A stretch of DNA of 64,000 nucleotides from Notospermus geniculatus (GCA_002633025.1 NMRB01000004.1:649959-713958); one strand, 5' to 3'; positions 51,991 to 64,000 are shown, counted from the first letter of the stretch. Notes: generated by a model from the sequence alone, not told the origin. Numbers and translations: made by a program.

Positions 51991-54600
51991 ACCTTGGCCA
52001 ACGCTACTCTAGCGCAGTTTTGCGTTCAACAACAGCGGCTATTCACCAATGAAACTAAGGACGTTTATGTACATCAAATGCATCTCATCCACGCTGTCTG
52101 AATATGGGCGCCTCTTTCACACGAACATTCCATCGAACAAAATCGAAACCATCTCTTACTGCGTCATGGTGATTTGGGGTCTAACCGCCTGCGGTTAGGA
52201 CCAACGCAATTATACGAAAACATTATTAGCTCAATATGGGCTTGTGCTACATTTCAACTTTTGTGATTCAATCTTTACTAGATTTAATGCATTTTATGGT
52301 CGAATAATTGTCACCCCAGGCATCCTAGACTGTCCGGCTTGATATGAATTAAAGCACAATTATGACAGCATGGTGGAAACAGATACAACGGTACTTGTAG
52401 TGTGAGCGGCCTTGTTAAATGTGGGCCTACCGCTGTTTTTTATGACCAACTGTCGTTGGAACGTAGTTTGGCGAAATCTGTGATTCCTTCACACCATGAA
52501 AATACGAAACACCGTGACAGGTTGCCATGGTCTGTATGGTATCACAGTTCAGCGGGGTGTCAAAGTGTCAAAGGTTTCCCTTCTTTTTTTAATGTGTTCA
52601 CTTATAGTTAAAATTGAGTGAAAGTCGTTGATTTCTTTAGGCAGACGTAAGCCTCCGCTATTGGCCGAAACTGGGATACTGTAGGCGAGAGCTAGGCTGT
52701 TCACACCTGAACTTTTGCTTCATTTTCGGAGAAAGTTTGAATAACTTAGCTATAGGCCCAATGTCAAACATACTTTTCATCCAATTTACAGCCAGATTGT
52801 TCCGAGTGTCGGGCTTCCATTCACCTTTTCCTTGGCTGCCAAATGAAGGCGTTCTTTTACTAAAAGATCAGCCAAATAAGTTTATACCGAATGACTCCGG
52901 CAAAAAGTTAATCATTCGTGAAACAGGATAAGATATTAGGGGCCTTTAGAGACCAATGGCTGAAGGATCCGTGGAATGTCGCATGTGATGGTGTGCTGTA
53001 TTTGGTCGGCTTTGTCCATGACAAATTATCTGGCGTCAACCCGACAAATAGGCCTTGTTATCAAGATGTCACAAGAAGGGCTTCAATATAACTCTCAAAC
53101 GACTCACATAGCCTACATGAAGGCCCACTGGACAATGCAATACACGTACGTGTACATGTAGTTAGTTCTGGAAACGGAGAACTGAGTGTTCATCAGCCGC
53201 GTTTTGCGGTGAAGGGCGCCGTTTTCACAGCCACAGGGTTCTGGAGAATCCTTCGTAGGTTAAACAATACTTAGGCCTGTGAAAACCTCACCACTCGCCG
53301 CAAACAGCAGCAGAAACCGCGGTAGTGGAAACTGGGTTTTATTAAGGTGCTGATTTGACGCCAGGATTTAGCGCAAGAAAGTGAAGTTGAAGTTTGGTGA
53401 AAATGTTTCTCTATCACACAGCGACCTTGTTGAAGAAAATTGGATCAATCAATCATATTGGACAAGATTTTAATCAAAATGGGCAATTATTTTGATAAAA
53501 AGTGCTTACAAACATGTCCTTTCGTACTTTTATTGATTTTCCATTGACAAAGTTGGAGTATAGTGCTCAAGGTAATCTAATGAATGTGTGAAACCACCTG
53601 AAAATGTGGTATACAAGGCGTGATTCATGGCACACCTGAAGACTGCCGACCGCGTATCTAAATTTTAGGGCGTTTCAAATAAGAGGTCATTTGTAACACT
53701 TTAGTATTTCAGTGAAAGTGACAGTGACAGTGACATTTACTCGAAATTTATAACGCCAGTGAGTCAGGATGCTAAGTAATTTTCGGTCAGAACTGTGAAC
53801 AGAGTGCGTTGTTGACGACGATGGAAAGTAGGCCTAGACGGTACCAGTACCTACTTACCTATCCATTTCTCTAATCTCGTGCCTTTAATTGGTATATAAG
53901 CTTGAAATCGGTCGATAACGTGAGATNCGGGCTTTCAAATCACATGACCACCAAAGATCAGTCGCCGACTCCGATAAAAATCGCCAGCTGTTGCATCGTG
54001 TGCGAGTGACAGGAAAACTGTTGTCACTCGTCGCTAGGTCGTAAAATCCTCGTGTGCGGTTACACCCAGTCGGGCGTTACACCCAGTCGAAAGGTATCTT
54101 TAATGGCAGTCGTCCCAATTATTTAGTCTTTGAAAGGCACGGTGTGGAATGATAGACTGAACTGAAAGGGAAAGCCCTGATGATTTATGTCGTCCAACTG
54201 TCTTCAATTCAAAATCACCGAACGTGACAGTCGATATGTCGCTTATGTTTAAACGTGTGATATACGTCCGAATTAAATTCCTTTGAAAAGCAGTGAGAGG
54301 AACAATTTATACTGGGGATATTTTTGGGTTGTGCATGACCAATATAGAAATAAGACGGGCGAAATTAGGATTTTCTATTAAGCTTTGTAATGAAATGTTT
54401 GGCCCATTCATACGAAGCCTAGCCATAAAGGAATAAATAGGATTTAATCGGCCAGAGTAAATTCAACTCTATATATAGATTTAAACGATTTATAGTTCTG
54501 TTGTTAACGAAATCTAAATGGAAATGAAGGATCTTGATTTGGATTCGATAACTGCACATGATTGACAACAATTGACAATTGCTCGAAAGAAAATGAAAGA
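51991..54600. other. No gene seen
   Basis: Frames at 52402-52611 and 52737-52931 lack similarity. A small hairpin (TCTAACCGC/GCGGTTAGA) lies near 52175. A lone N lies at 53927. Confidence 0.5.
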
Positions 54601-54604
54601 AACA

Positions 54605-54849
54605 TTGAATGCCGAAGCAGTAACAATAATAAGCAAGAAGTCAATCTCCAGAATTCACGAATTTTCGACCCCAACCGGGGTCTTTTTCAAGTGGAACTTT
54701 ACAATTTGAACTTTACTTGAAGTGGAACTTTACTTGAAAAAGACCCCGGTTGGGGTCGAAAATTCGTGAATTCTGGAGATTGACTTCTTGCTTATTATCA
54801 TTTTGTGTGTCAATTTTGTGCTTTTCTGTATCTTGAATGCCGAAGCAGT
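54605..54849. mobile_element. SINE-like insertion with 17-bp target duplication and inverted half
   Basis: TTGAATGCCGAAGCAGT flanks the insertion on both sides (54605-54621 and 54833-54849). Inside, the right half (54733-54832) matches the repeat at 3364-3465. The left arm (54626-54691) is its inverse, the two meeting around TTTACTTGAAGTGGAAC. A flanking duplication of this length fits LINE-type retroposition. Confidence 0.75.
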
Positions 54850-57800
54850 GGTGTTATGGCATGCCGTGCTGCTAGTCACTGTCCCTTCAACGGCGATCCA
54901 GGCCCTCCCTGGAAGAGTCCAGCGTTTAGTTTAGTGCGTGAAATCTAAATGCTTTTAGCGGTGAAATATTTGCATCTCAGCAGAAATCAGTGCCGAGAAA
55001 ATATCAAAGTGTGAATCAAATCCCCAGGGCTTGTTAAGCTTTCCGGCTTTAACGGAGCATGCGCACTCAATGACCATGGAGAAGATTGAAAAGACGTCAA
55101 AGCCCAGGTTTCGTCGTGAATCGGTGGCTTTGGTATTGATGCCAGCTCGATACGAGCAGACGATCCCCTGTTTCCTCCCAATGGACCCATGAGCATTAGA
55201 AATCAAATCAAATGTGACTTTCTTGACATTTGACGATACATGGTACATTTTCCGCGCGGATTATGATGGTATCAGCGAAGAGGCTACGCTATCGCGTCTG
55301 ATTTACTCTTCCAGATCGCAAACCTTCGTCGTGGACTAAAGTTAATCTTGGAGACCGGCGTTTGATTAATACCAGTTGATATATTCTCGAGGGTGTCCGT
55401 GAATTAGCGAGATTTCTTCCTCTTGGAGTTCAAGCGATCGGCTGATAATGCTGAGCCAACAAGGGAGGCTTAGGGACATGGTTTGTCCATCTAGGGGATT
55501 AAGAGAAAGCCTCCGATGAATTGGCAGACTGTATCATAGTTGACTCTGGTGTAGTACAAAATGAATGGAACAACGTTATAATACGTGCAAAAGATCCGTT
55601 ACAAAATGCAAGCCGCTCTATGAACAAAGCATGTTGTCTCTTCAGGTATCACGCAGATTGCATCCCGACGAGTGCACTGTTGATGAAACGGGCTCCCTGG
55701 TGACGCTGTATAGACATTGGTGCAAATATTATGTCATGCATGAAAACCTGATTTTTGTACCAGAACGAATCACGAGGCGCGTACTCGACATTCGGCGATA
55801 GCGGCCTTGACCTTGGTTCTGTAACAAACACCCCGATTGGTTACTTCCAACCAACATGCATTCTCATTCGTTGTCATGTTTCCTCGACTCCATAGGTTCT
55901 TTAGTATCGTTCTTTCGCCATTGGGGTCTATTCAACAGCGGATTAGCATTCCTCGGTTGTCTTTAGGCGCCAAGGATTTTCCTTATCATCAACCGTCAAG
56001 TGATACAAGTCACATCTTTTGTCAGATTCGAGTTATTTACGAAGCATTAAGCCACGCAACATAAAATAAATCAAGAGACACATTATCGGAGGGATGAAGC
56101 TGGGACTTTAAGGACGGTTTACATAGCTAATGGGGCCATGGAACGGACAGAAGCCATTACAAAGTAATGCAACTGGTTGTTTAGGTACCAAACTATCACC
56201 AATGAGGAAGCTTCCGTCACGAATCTGTTGAATGGTAAACCGGTTGTTTCGGATTAATGATCATTAAGCAAGGCCGTGCTGCGGAAGGTTGTGCCTGAGC
56301 ACGTGAAAGGTTGAGGTAAGGTAATGATCGAAGTTCCTGATTGGATAGAGTTCTCCGGTTACGTACCTTTATCAAGCCAATAATTTCGCTCGTTACAAGA
56401 TGATTATATGGTGATCAAGCTTTCTCATTGGTTGTTGCTGATCATTGTGACTATGGTTCTTCATTGATGGCCTTCATCCCCAATGGTAAGGAGAACTCTT
56501 GGTGCGTTATCACATAAAAGGAACAAGTCACACTATAAGTCACCATTTCAAGTTTATTGCGTGCTATCCATCAATCTTAAACGTCAGGACTTTTGACGTG
56601 TAATAAACTCTCCCTCGCCACCTGGTCGTTGGATGTTGTTTAAAAATTGTGATTGATCGGAAAACTCACCTTGTATTATTAATTTCCCGAGAGTTAACGA
56701 CCTACAGAGAAGTGAACGTATCACAACATTTAGATCTGTATGCATGGGATGCTGCAGTCCTCCGATTTTTTCCGGGGGAAAATATGGATTTTACAAAGAC
56801 AAAGTTTTTTAGTAAGAACACAAATCATCTCCACCTGTGCGATTCCCATTATTTTCGTTTTATTGAGCGAGATAGCGTGTGGTATCGGCGTTACCACGTC
56901 AGCGATGCACAAACGACATTGACATCCGTCGGCGTCCAAGAAATCTTATTAAGATGCCTTGACATAAATCAAAGGAAGCCGATGACATGCCAACACCTTA
57001 ATGTTCTTAATAGCCACACAATGTGAATTCAAATAACCTTTATTGGATTAGTTGTTTCCGGAAAGCAATTAAAATCACGGGGGAGACGGGGAATCCTGTG
57101 CGCCAAACTCGTGACTGGGAAACGGCCAATTTCCTCCGCACGGTGACGCCAGGCTTACACCTTTGCCACCAAGCACCCTCATCACCCTNAGCGTGGGCGC
57201 GGCCATTGAATGGCATTAAAGCTTCTGACGTCATACGGTAAGAACTGTTTGACTGACCGCCATCTTTGTTGGAAAAGGTCGATGTAAGCTGTTTTTTGTT
57301 GGGACCGCCCAAGCACGTAATTCGGTGTCAGCTTTCGTTTCTGAAGGCCAATCTCGTTTCTTGTTCCCTTTCCGTGTTTCAAAAACCTCCCTGATCCGCC
57401 AATCGTCTCAGAGTTTCGATCATATCAGTTTTTTGGCGCGTAAGGCCACCTTTTGATCATCTTATCCAGTATTGACCAGTTTTGCCAACATTGGTGCAGG
57501 TTCCTCTGGATAAGGTCCAGTACATTCCCGGGTTCAATCAGCCGAGTTTACGGACAGATAAAGTAACCGAATTGTAACTCGATCAGCAATGTAATTATCT
57601 CACTGTTAAGCTGGTGAACGAATATTGATCCGCCGGTAGTAATGAAGTGTGTTGCAAGAGCAGGAAAATCAGTGTAACAACACACTTTCTGCAATTCGGA
57701 GGATAAGTTTTAAATTGACTTGCAACGATATGCGCTTTTTTCAACCAAAACTCTTGTCTTTACTGCGTTCGTCTCCACAATTCAAATCGAAGGAAAGAAG

Positions 57801-58650
57801 TTGGCCATAATTTTTATCCTGACGATCCCCTGCGTGCACAAACAACAGCTGGGCTTTCTCAATTCAATTTTTTATTTTTTTCGCTTTCAATTTATTTTGT
57901 TGTCAATTTCAATTAACTTTTTGTCAGTTTCTTGAGGCTGAGGTATTCGATCCATATCCATCTCCGTTACTTTGCCCTACCTCAAGCCTCTTCCTCGTCA
58001 ACAGCTGAGTTCTTCCGGTCAGCGACCGAGATTTCACTGGTGCAACAGACGCGACCTCTTTCGGTGGCCATGAATCTTTCTCGGCGGGGACAAGCGAGCC
58101 CTATACTGTGTGAGAAGAGAGCACGAAATCTCACCCTCCACTCATGCATGTCGAACTTGTGGACATGTCTGCACGGAGTATGGCTGGATAAAAAGATGAG
58201 AAAAATCAGAAAAATTCTCCTTTCTTTCAACATTGTCAATACTTCTTAACTTCCACTTTGAAACTCATTTAATAATCCATCAACGACTATTTTCAGCACC
58301 ACTCGAGGGCCGTATTCCCGATCGACGGCGACAAATCGACAGGCCGTCAAAGATTAGTTAATTGTAATTGACAAACCTATTCCCATTTGATTTTTAATGA
58401 CGTCTAACCGTTACAAGCCGCATTGGCCGTTATTGATATTCGCCACGTTAAGGAGGTTCCAGCGTAGATCTTCAGAGTATCAGAAGGATGGGGAATACAC
58501 TCGGTAATACATGTATTTCAGACGAACCCAAGGGAAACTAGTATTGGCGATTTTAGACCTGATTACTCTCTTTCTCGCAAGCCTTTTCAGCTATTTGGTG
58601 AAAAATAGGCTTCACCGTGGCTGCCTCTCGACGACGGTTAGAACCTCATG
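54850..58650. other. No gene seen
   Basis: Frames at 54955-55248, 55521-55801, 56649-57026 and 57932-58249 were read and show no family resemblance or paired splice sites. A single N lies at 57189. Confidence 0.5.
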
Positions 58651-58657
58651 ATTCCTT

Positions 58658-58793
58658 TAGGCTGCAATCACATAGAGCTACACGCTACACGGACACGACG
58701 GTTAACAATGGCTTCACACAGGGCTCGCGACCGTGAAGCCATTGTTAACCGGCGTGTCCGTGTAGCGTGTAGCTCTATGTGATTGCAGCCTAA
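58658..58793. mobile_element. Foldback element, 136 bp, TTAGGCTGCAATCACATAGA ends
   Basis: Almost perfect hairpin. TTAGGCTGCAATCACATAGA...GTTAACAATGGCTTCAC pairs with GTGAAGCCATTGTTAAC...TCTATGTGATTGCAGCCTAA, with a loop of about 15 bp. Confidence 0.9.
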
Positions 58794-61368
58794 TGGTAGG
58801 GCGTGACGTATTCATGAAGCTTTCGCAACAACGTTGCGAGCACGCAAATCTATATTGTACGCCAGCCATTGAACAAGAGGGCATTGTGCAACCAAACAAT
58901 ACATTTGTTGATTCGCAAAGTTGCGAAGGGTTCTAAGTCCGTCTATGCCCTGCTCTGTGTACAAGAGTTCGGGAGTCTGAGGGCTAAGTTTTCGTTGCAC
59001 AGTATACGAAATTGGTAATGTTGATCCTCTTTCCATGCAGAACGGGATGACCAAATGTCACTTCTGCCAACAGGCGCGATGCCAAGAAACCGATGACCTG
59101 ATCACTCTACAAATCGCTGGGAAGCTGCCGAAGGAGCTTCCCCACCCTGCCGTCAGTATTAGTATTATTAGCAATTCCACGGGGTTTCTCATTAAGCTCC
59201 GGTAGCTAGCTAATTGCCCACTTGCTCCCTCCCCGGAGATCTGTTAATCACAGACATTTATCATAGTCGGAAATCGATACACAGTCATGTTACATCCAAA
59301 CACTTCGATCACCGACACCATCACTATTTTCTTTCCAAGCCAACTTCTGTTAGAAAAGTGGAACAGTTGTGAACTGTTACAGCGATTGGTGTACAGCCAA
59401 GACGAGGGTCGTGAGCCCTCACACACGTGTGTCCTGCCAAAACAGCAAAACAAGAAACAGCTCTAGACAAGCGAGAACCACACTTGCTTCCTGGTGAATG
59501 GCTTTTAGTTTCAGAGAAGGTGTCCGATCTGCGATGCTAGGCTCTCCTCGTACGAGTCCTGCTCTGATATAGGTGCCGGAGAAACCTATTTCTGAGACGC
59601 AACATTCTCAACGAAATTCCTTACCATCCATCTCGCTGGTTAATTGGCAGAGAGAGTTTCGTGAACAACTCGCGAGAAGGTTGTCTTACATTGTTTTACT
59701 ACTACCCCGGTGATATTACAAATCGTCGTTTGCTCTTTACTTGCTAGCGTTGTCGGTGAACATTAGCTCGGTCGAGTAAGACAAATATAGGATCTGTCTC
59801 TCATCACCGGGGACAAATATCAGCTGTGATCATTATCTCTTTAGATTAGCTCTAATGTGCCCCCTTCCACAGGTAAATGAGTCTCATTACCTCTCAGATT
59901 GACTGGATCAGAGACGGGATGGGAAACACACTCACGGCAAAGCGGAAGCCATTCCAGAGGGGAAATGGTGCCATGTTTATGAACCGGAAGGTTAAGTTCA
60001 TCGCCTGGTTAGGGTGCCTACAAACGACAATTATACGATCTTTCATCTGCTGGGAGAGAGACCCACAAAATCTACGGCCCTCTTGGTGTTTGAGGAATGC
60101 AGGTCCTAGCTAGAATAGTCTGTTATTGTAAGGTATGGTCAATGGTTTCTGTGGCAATTTTTCTTAATCCCTCGCTCAACAATAGGCCACCGGATGTTAG
60201 ATTCCTGTCCCCCACGAAGCTCCTTCATGAAAAATGGCATATGGAGATCAGGCCCGATGATATTTGAGACAGCGTATAGAGTACAGCGTAGCCTACATGC
60301 CGGGGATTCGTATGACTTCGTTGAAAAGCTTCTTTTGGTTTAATATCAAAACGTCTCGAGATTAATCCTTCATATCGAATTATGTGGGAGATAACGCTAT
60401 TTTGGAAAGATTGAGAGTTTTTTTTGGATATTGGATCGTCTCGTCAGGATCTTCACGATGTTGGATATTTGGATATGGATCGTTAAACGAATGCATGTTT
60501 TGATACGGCGAGAAAACTGTCGTTGACGACAGTAATCGAGTGGAGTGCCATGGAAACCAATCAGAACGCTTGTTGTATTAAAGTAGGCCAACTGGCAACC
60601 AATCAAAGGACTTGTTACTTTAGTGTAACCAATAGGAACACACCTTACAAATATGTAATGGACGCTCATTTTGTACATTGAAACAGTTTGAGTGCATTGT
60701 CGGATGCTTGCAAACACTACATTGGTGCAACTTACTAGAGTGAATAGACCTCGCTGTAGAAATCAAGTACTGATTTGATTCCGCGTGTCTTTGATCTGTG
60801 GACAATGATCTGCGACATATCATGTTCCCTTCTGAGAGCTCACTACCCGCCCGAAGTTAATCATGCCAGCAGGCTGAGCGACGATTTATCTACTTGTTAG
60901 TGCTGTTCCTCTAGATTTATGCTTGGTTGGTCAGCAATGCTGAAGGTGCCGTCGGGGTGATTCATGGGGCAGTAGCCTGACGTGGAATTGCTTTTCATTT
61001 ATTTGTTACATCGTGTGCGACTTGTCTTCATTTATTCGTTACATCTGGTGTGACTTGTTTTCATGACACGAGGCTGTGTCTTCTTGCTTTTGATGTCGTG
61101 CTGAAGGAAAAACTGATGTGCCGAGATGCAGTTGGGACTTGGTCTGCAGTATCTGCATCAGTTGACCGATTCAAACACCGTATGTATAATCTGGCTGTTT
61201 CAATTTTCACAGCCTTTTTCTCTAAAGAATATCAAGTTCCACTGCAGGTATCCATTGGCTGAAAACATGATGCTGTCACTGGTCCCCATCGAAGTCTTTG
61301 GTGTTCTGTATCCCCGGATTTGCGCTGTGATGGATTAGTCTTATATCAACCCACTGCCGAAGCAAACC
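58794..61368. other. No gene seen
   Basis: Short frames only. Family X repeat (fourth copy) around 60088-60215. Confidence 0.5.
60088..60215. repeat. Dispersed repeat family X, diverged copy
   Basis: TGAGGAATGCAGGTCCTAG, AATAGTCTGTTATTGTAAGG, TCCCTCGCTCAACAATAGG and GATTCCTGTCCCCCAC follow the landmark order of 4560-4732 and 28891-29058. Confidence 0.5.
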
Positions 61369-61463
61369 TAAACTCCCTACGCAGTTGTGTACCGCGCCCC
61401 CTTCCGTTTACTCGCGAGTAAACCGAAGGGGGCGCGGTACACAACTGCGTGGGAGGGAGTTTA
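61369..61463. mobile_element. Short hairpin of family Z
   Basis: TAAACTCCCTACGCAGTTGT...CCTTCCGTTTACTCGC pairs with GCGAGTAAACCGAAGGGGGC...ACAACTGCGTGGGAGGGAGTTTA with almost no loop. It shares its end with the larger element at 23661-24013. Confidence 0.9.
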
Positions 61464-62473
61464 AAGCAAAACGTACTGGCAGAATGAGGAACCGGCACAA
61501 CGTATGCCACCAAGTGGCGCTGCCAGCGCGTGATCAAAATTTCTTTTTTCTATCGTTATTTCAATTTATTTCTGGCGTGAAAACAACCCATTTGTTTTAA
61601 TCGCTTGACAGTAAAACTTACATCATCCTGTATCGGATAAAACTTTCTTTAATTTTATTGCTTTTTCCTAAACGAAGAGATAGAATGTCGATAAAGGCAA
61701 TGGTTTTGTAGCATTTATTCCTGTAAAAGAAAAATCCACGTCGCTTGCAGCGCCGTGCAGCGGATCTCACTTCTCAAATAAATCTGCACCATTTCCTTGA
61801 CGAGTCTTCCTTTCTTAATGACTTCTCGAGGTGAATTGTGGTATTTTCGCGATATGGTTTGTGATAGCGCCAGCAAATCACGGCCAAGGTTTTTCACGTC
61901 AGCAATGCCACCAATCACAACTTTTATAACGTGTCAGATGGCCAAGAATCGCCATATAATCATTGATCACTCCTGCGGAACAATGCAAAGGCGTATGCCT
62001 CGCTGGAATTCCATTATCACCGTACTTTATCATAAACCTGGGTCTCTTAATACGCGCGAAAAGAAGCCATCCTCGCCCCATGCATTCTTGTTTCTGTTTG
62101 TGTGATGTGCGTACAATGTCGTTGTTGACGAGGTTGTGCAGTAGTCGCATTCCACCATTGTGTTTATTGCAGCTCTTCAATGAGAGGACGACCATAAACA
62201 TTTTGCCAACACAATCTCGCTAATTGGGTAGATGTTTCCTTCTGACTGTATTCTGGCGATGTTTCGGCCGAATGGCGTTTATCGACGATGTACAGCGTGC
62301 ATTACAAGTTATCGCTGTTACCACCACGAAGAAAGAAAAAAGTGGTGTTCTCTTACACAATGAACACCAGAATTCAGGGTAACACTGCTTTTCAGTGTTC
62401 TTCCGGTGTGTAACACCTTCCGGCACACTGAAAATCATTGTTTTGCACTGAGTATATGCCTACCCTGATTTCC

Positions 62474-62572
62474 CATCCTGAGAACATCAGGGGTTCTTCA
62501 GCGCTGGCTCCCTTCGTTTGTGTGCGGTGACGAAGGGAGCCAGCGCTAAGAACCCCTGATGTTCTCAGGATG
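62474..62572. mobile_element. Hairpin element with CATCCTGAGAACATCAGGGG ends
   Basis: CATCCTGAGAACATCAGGGG...AGCGCTGGCTCCCTTCG is inverse to CGAAGGGAGCCAGCGCT...CCCCTGATGTTCTCAGGATG. A diverged half copy is at 755-800 (CATCCTGAGAATACCAGAGG, then GCTCCCTCGTC). Confidence 0.85.
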
Positions 62573-63064
62573 TGATTTTCGGTCAACAACACTTTCTGTT
62601 TGACAGTTGGAAAACTACTAGAGATTTAATTGATGCCACTTTCCTATGTCTCGGAGAAATATCTCTTCGAGAACGTTAAAACATTAGTATATTTCAGATC
62701 TTTTAAATGGGTATGTCGAGGATTCTGGTCAAGAGCTTTGAATATACAAATACGTACTAATGGCGGAAGGTTTTAATGCAGAAGTACCGTCGACTGCTTT
62801 CAAATGATGACCAATGTCGAGAGCTTTTAAATGAGTGCTTCTTTCAAGTGCATACACCCATAAATGTCATTTTCCATGACTGAGTATGTTCTTTGCTTTT
62901 AAGTCTCAATTTCATGGAAGAGTATCCATCGTGCTTGGTTAATACGAGAAACGCGATAGATTAGATGTGACATTTGAAAATGGCATCCTACATCAAGTCG
63001 AGAAGAAAATTCAGCTCTGCGTAGGTGGCATTGGATGGATAATCACTTGCATAAATAGATAATC

Positions 63065-63222
63065 ACCAGCATGTACGCATCGATGACTTCACGTAGTCTC
63101 CACTTTCGTCCGCTTAACACCTTCGCCCAGGAAGAGTTCGTGCTGACGGTGACTTTGACGAGGTGCGTACCAGATCCCACTACGTATAGCAAGGTATACT
63201 GGCATTGCTGATGGACCTTTGG
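63065..63222 (-). CDS. Doubtful exon of an unseen gene, PKD-like
   Basis: On the minus strand the frame reads V-H-Q-Q-C-Q-Y-T-L-L-Y-V-V-G-S-G, then T-H-L-V-K-V-T-V-S-T-N-S-S-W, and ends before a GTGATT donor-like site. A TTGCCAAAG acceptor-like site precedes it. The run Y-x-x-x-G-x-H-x-V-x-V-x-V-x-x-N is the pattern of a PKD (beta-sandwich) domain end. No partner exon is visible, so it is offered only as a possible fragment. Confidence 0.25.
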
Positions 63223-63529
63223 CAATCTTTTAATCTTCTTCTTCTTCCGAATGAGTGACAAATTCAACAATTTGAATAATAAGCACTTGTGGTGGTGCGC
63301 AGCGTCAACGATAAAAGCTTTAATTCAGCTGCCCGACGTCCGAGCTGATGTTGTCGAATCGATTAGTTGCAGGCGACGATTACCAGCATCCCAAGTATTG
63401 TATTGGTTATATTTCCATCAGCGCCGAAGCCAAATCATCATTTGCCAGGGTATATGTAAGTAAGGATGAGTTACTCATTTCCCTCACTTGCATGGGGTCT
63501 TTCACTTGCCTTGTAAAGGCACAGGGTAC

Positions 63530-63660
63530 CGCTGCTTGCTCTCCAATGCGAAGGACTGTCGAGCCAGGGATGATTAGAACCACGTGGCCGAGGCTGGATT
63601 CGAACTCGGGACCTGTGCCGCTACTTGCTAAGCGGAAGTGATAACCACTAGGCCAGCAGG
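63530..63660 (-). repeat. tRNA-derived SINE-like sequence
   Basis: On the minus strand CTAGTGGTTATCAC (A box), CCGCT...AGCGG (anticodon stem with an AGC-containing loop of 8) and GAGTTCGAATCC (B box) follow in tRNA order. T-stem pairing is poor. It abuts a foldback element at 63659. Confidence 0.6.
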
Positions 63661-63767
63661 GCCCATATTCATAAAACTACTTAAGTCTAAGTGTGACACT
63701 TATCCTTTGTTCAACACAAAAGGTAAGTATCACACTTTGACTTAAGTATGTTTATGAATATGGACCC
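63659..63767. mobile_element. Foldback element with GGGCCCATATTCATAAA ends
   Basis: CCATATTCATAAAACTACTT...AAGTGTGACACTTA pairs with TAAGTATCACACTTTGACTT...GTTTATGAATATGGACCC. The end sequence is shared with 3641-3768. Confidence 0.85.
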
Positions 63768-64000
63768 TGAAGTCCCAAATACATGGTACGTTCATGACGA
63801 TACTGTACACATCAATCTCCCAATCCATTTTCTCGTGATATTGCTTATGATTTGTTTAAGAGTAGTCAGTGAGGAAACATTAGTCGACCGATACTCCTCT
63901 TGAATCCATTAACGACCCCATACATTAACCTCAGAACATGCAGGAAGATGTGAAGACGCGTTCTCGACATCAACCTCGTAAATGGTGAAGTAACTAAAGG

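Overview
The window is nuclear DNA of a multicellular animal. Genes are split by GT-AG introns, gene density is low, and foldback transposons, tandem repeats and assembly gaps fill the space between genes. The motif TAGGCCTA/AGGCCTAC is strikingly frequent. A ciliary gene (CFAP58), a multi-vWA secreted protein and a two-domain small heat-shock protein fit a marine invertebrate, possibly an echinoderm or hemichordate. That placement is inference and cannot be proved from this window.

Layout. (1) Positions 1-9863, minus strand: a modular secreted or matrix-type protein with four von Willebrand A domains. These are followed by two copies of a domain of about 148 residues with an identical six-cysteine spacing, and the gene runs off the left edge. 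A signal-peptide exon at 25210-25269 has the matching phase and may be its first exon. The third vWA exon carries a 2-bp frameshift. (2) 9864-25209: mostly inverted-repeat elements, two tandem duplications and one decayed coding stretch near 17 kb. (3) 25270-33800: assembly gaps and large near-identical duplications (1.57 kb in tandem; 0.36 kb flanking a gap), no convincing gene. (4) 33802-34853, plus: a complete four-exon, 183-residue, Trp/Tyr/Pro-rich protein, not recognised. (5) 37018-43086, minus: complete CFAP58, 16 coding exons, 880 residues, convergent with the previous gene. Both have RFX/FOX-like motifs upstream, so they may form a ciliary pair. (6) 45218-46075, minus: single-exon small heat-shock protein with two alpha-crystallin domains, a TATA box and two heat-shock elements. 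(7) 47528-48919, plus: single-exon eight-transmembrane protein that looks like two MS4A-type four-helix units in tandem. (8) 50747-51544, minus: a 265-residue basic hydrophilic protein of unknown function. (9) 51577-64000: no convincing gene; foldback elements, tRNA-derived SINE-like sequences and one doubtful exon near 63.1 kb.

All exon boundaries were read by eye from splice consensus and phase. For CFAP58 the 16 exons sum to an exact multiple of three and the product follows the known family from end to end. For the vWA gene every junction phase agrees except at the frameshift. No single pathway links all the genes. The clearest functional themes are cilium/flagellum (CFAP58 and perhaps its neighbour), heat stress (sHSP) and extracellular matrix or adhesion (vWA gene).
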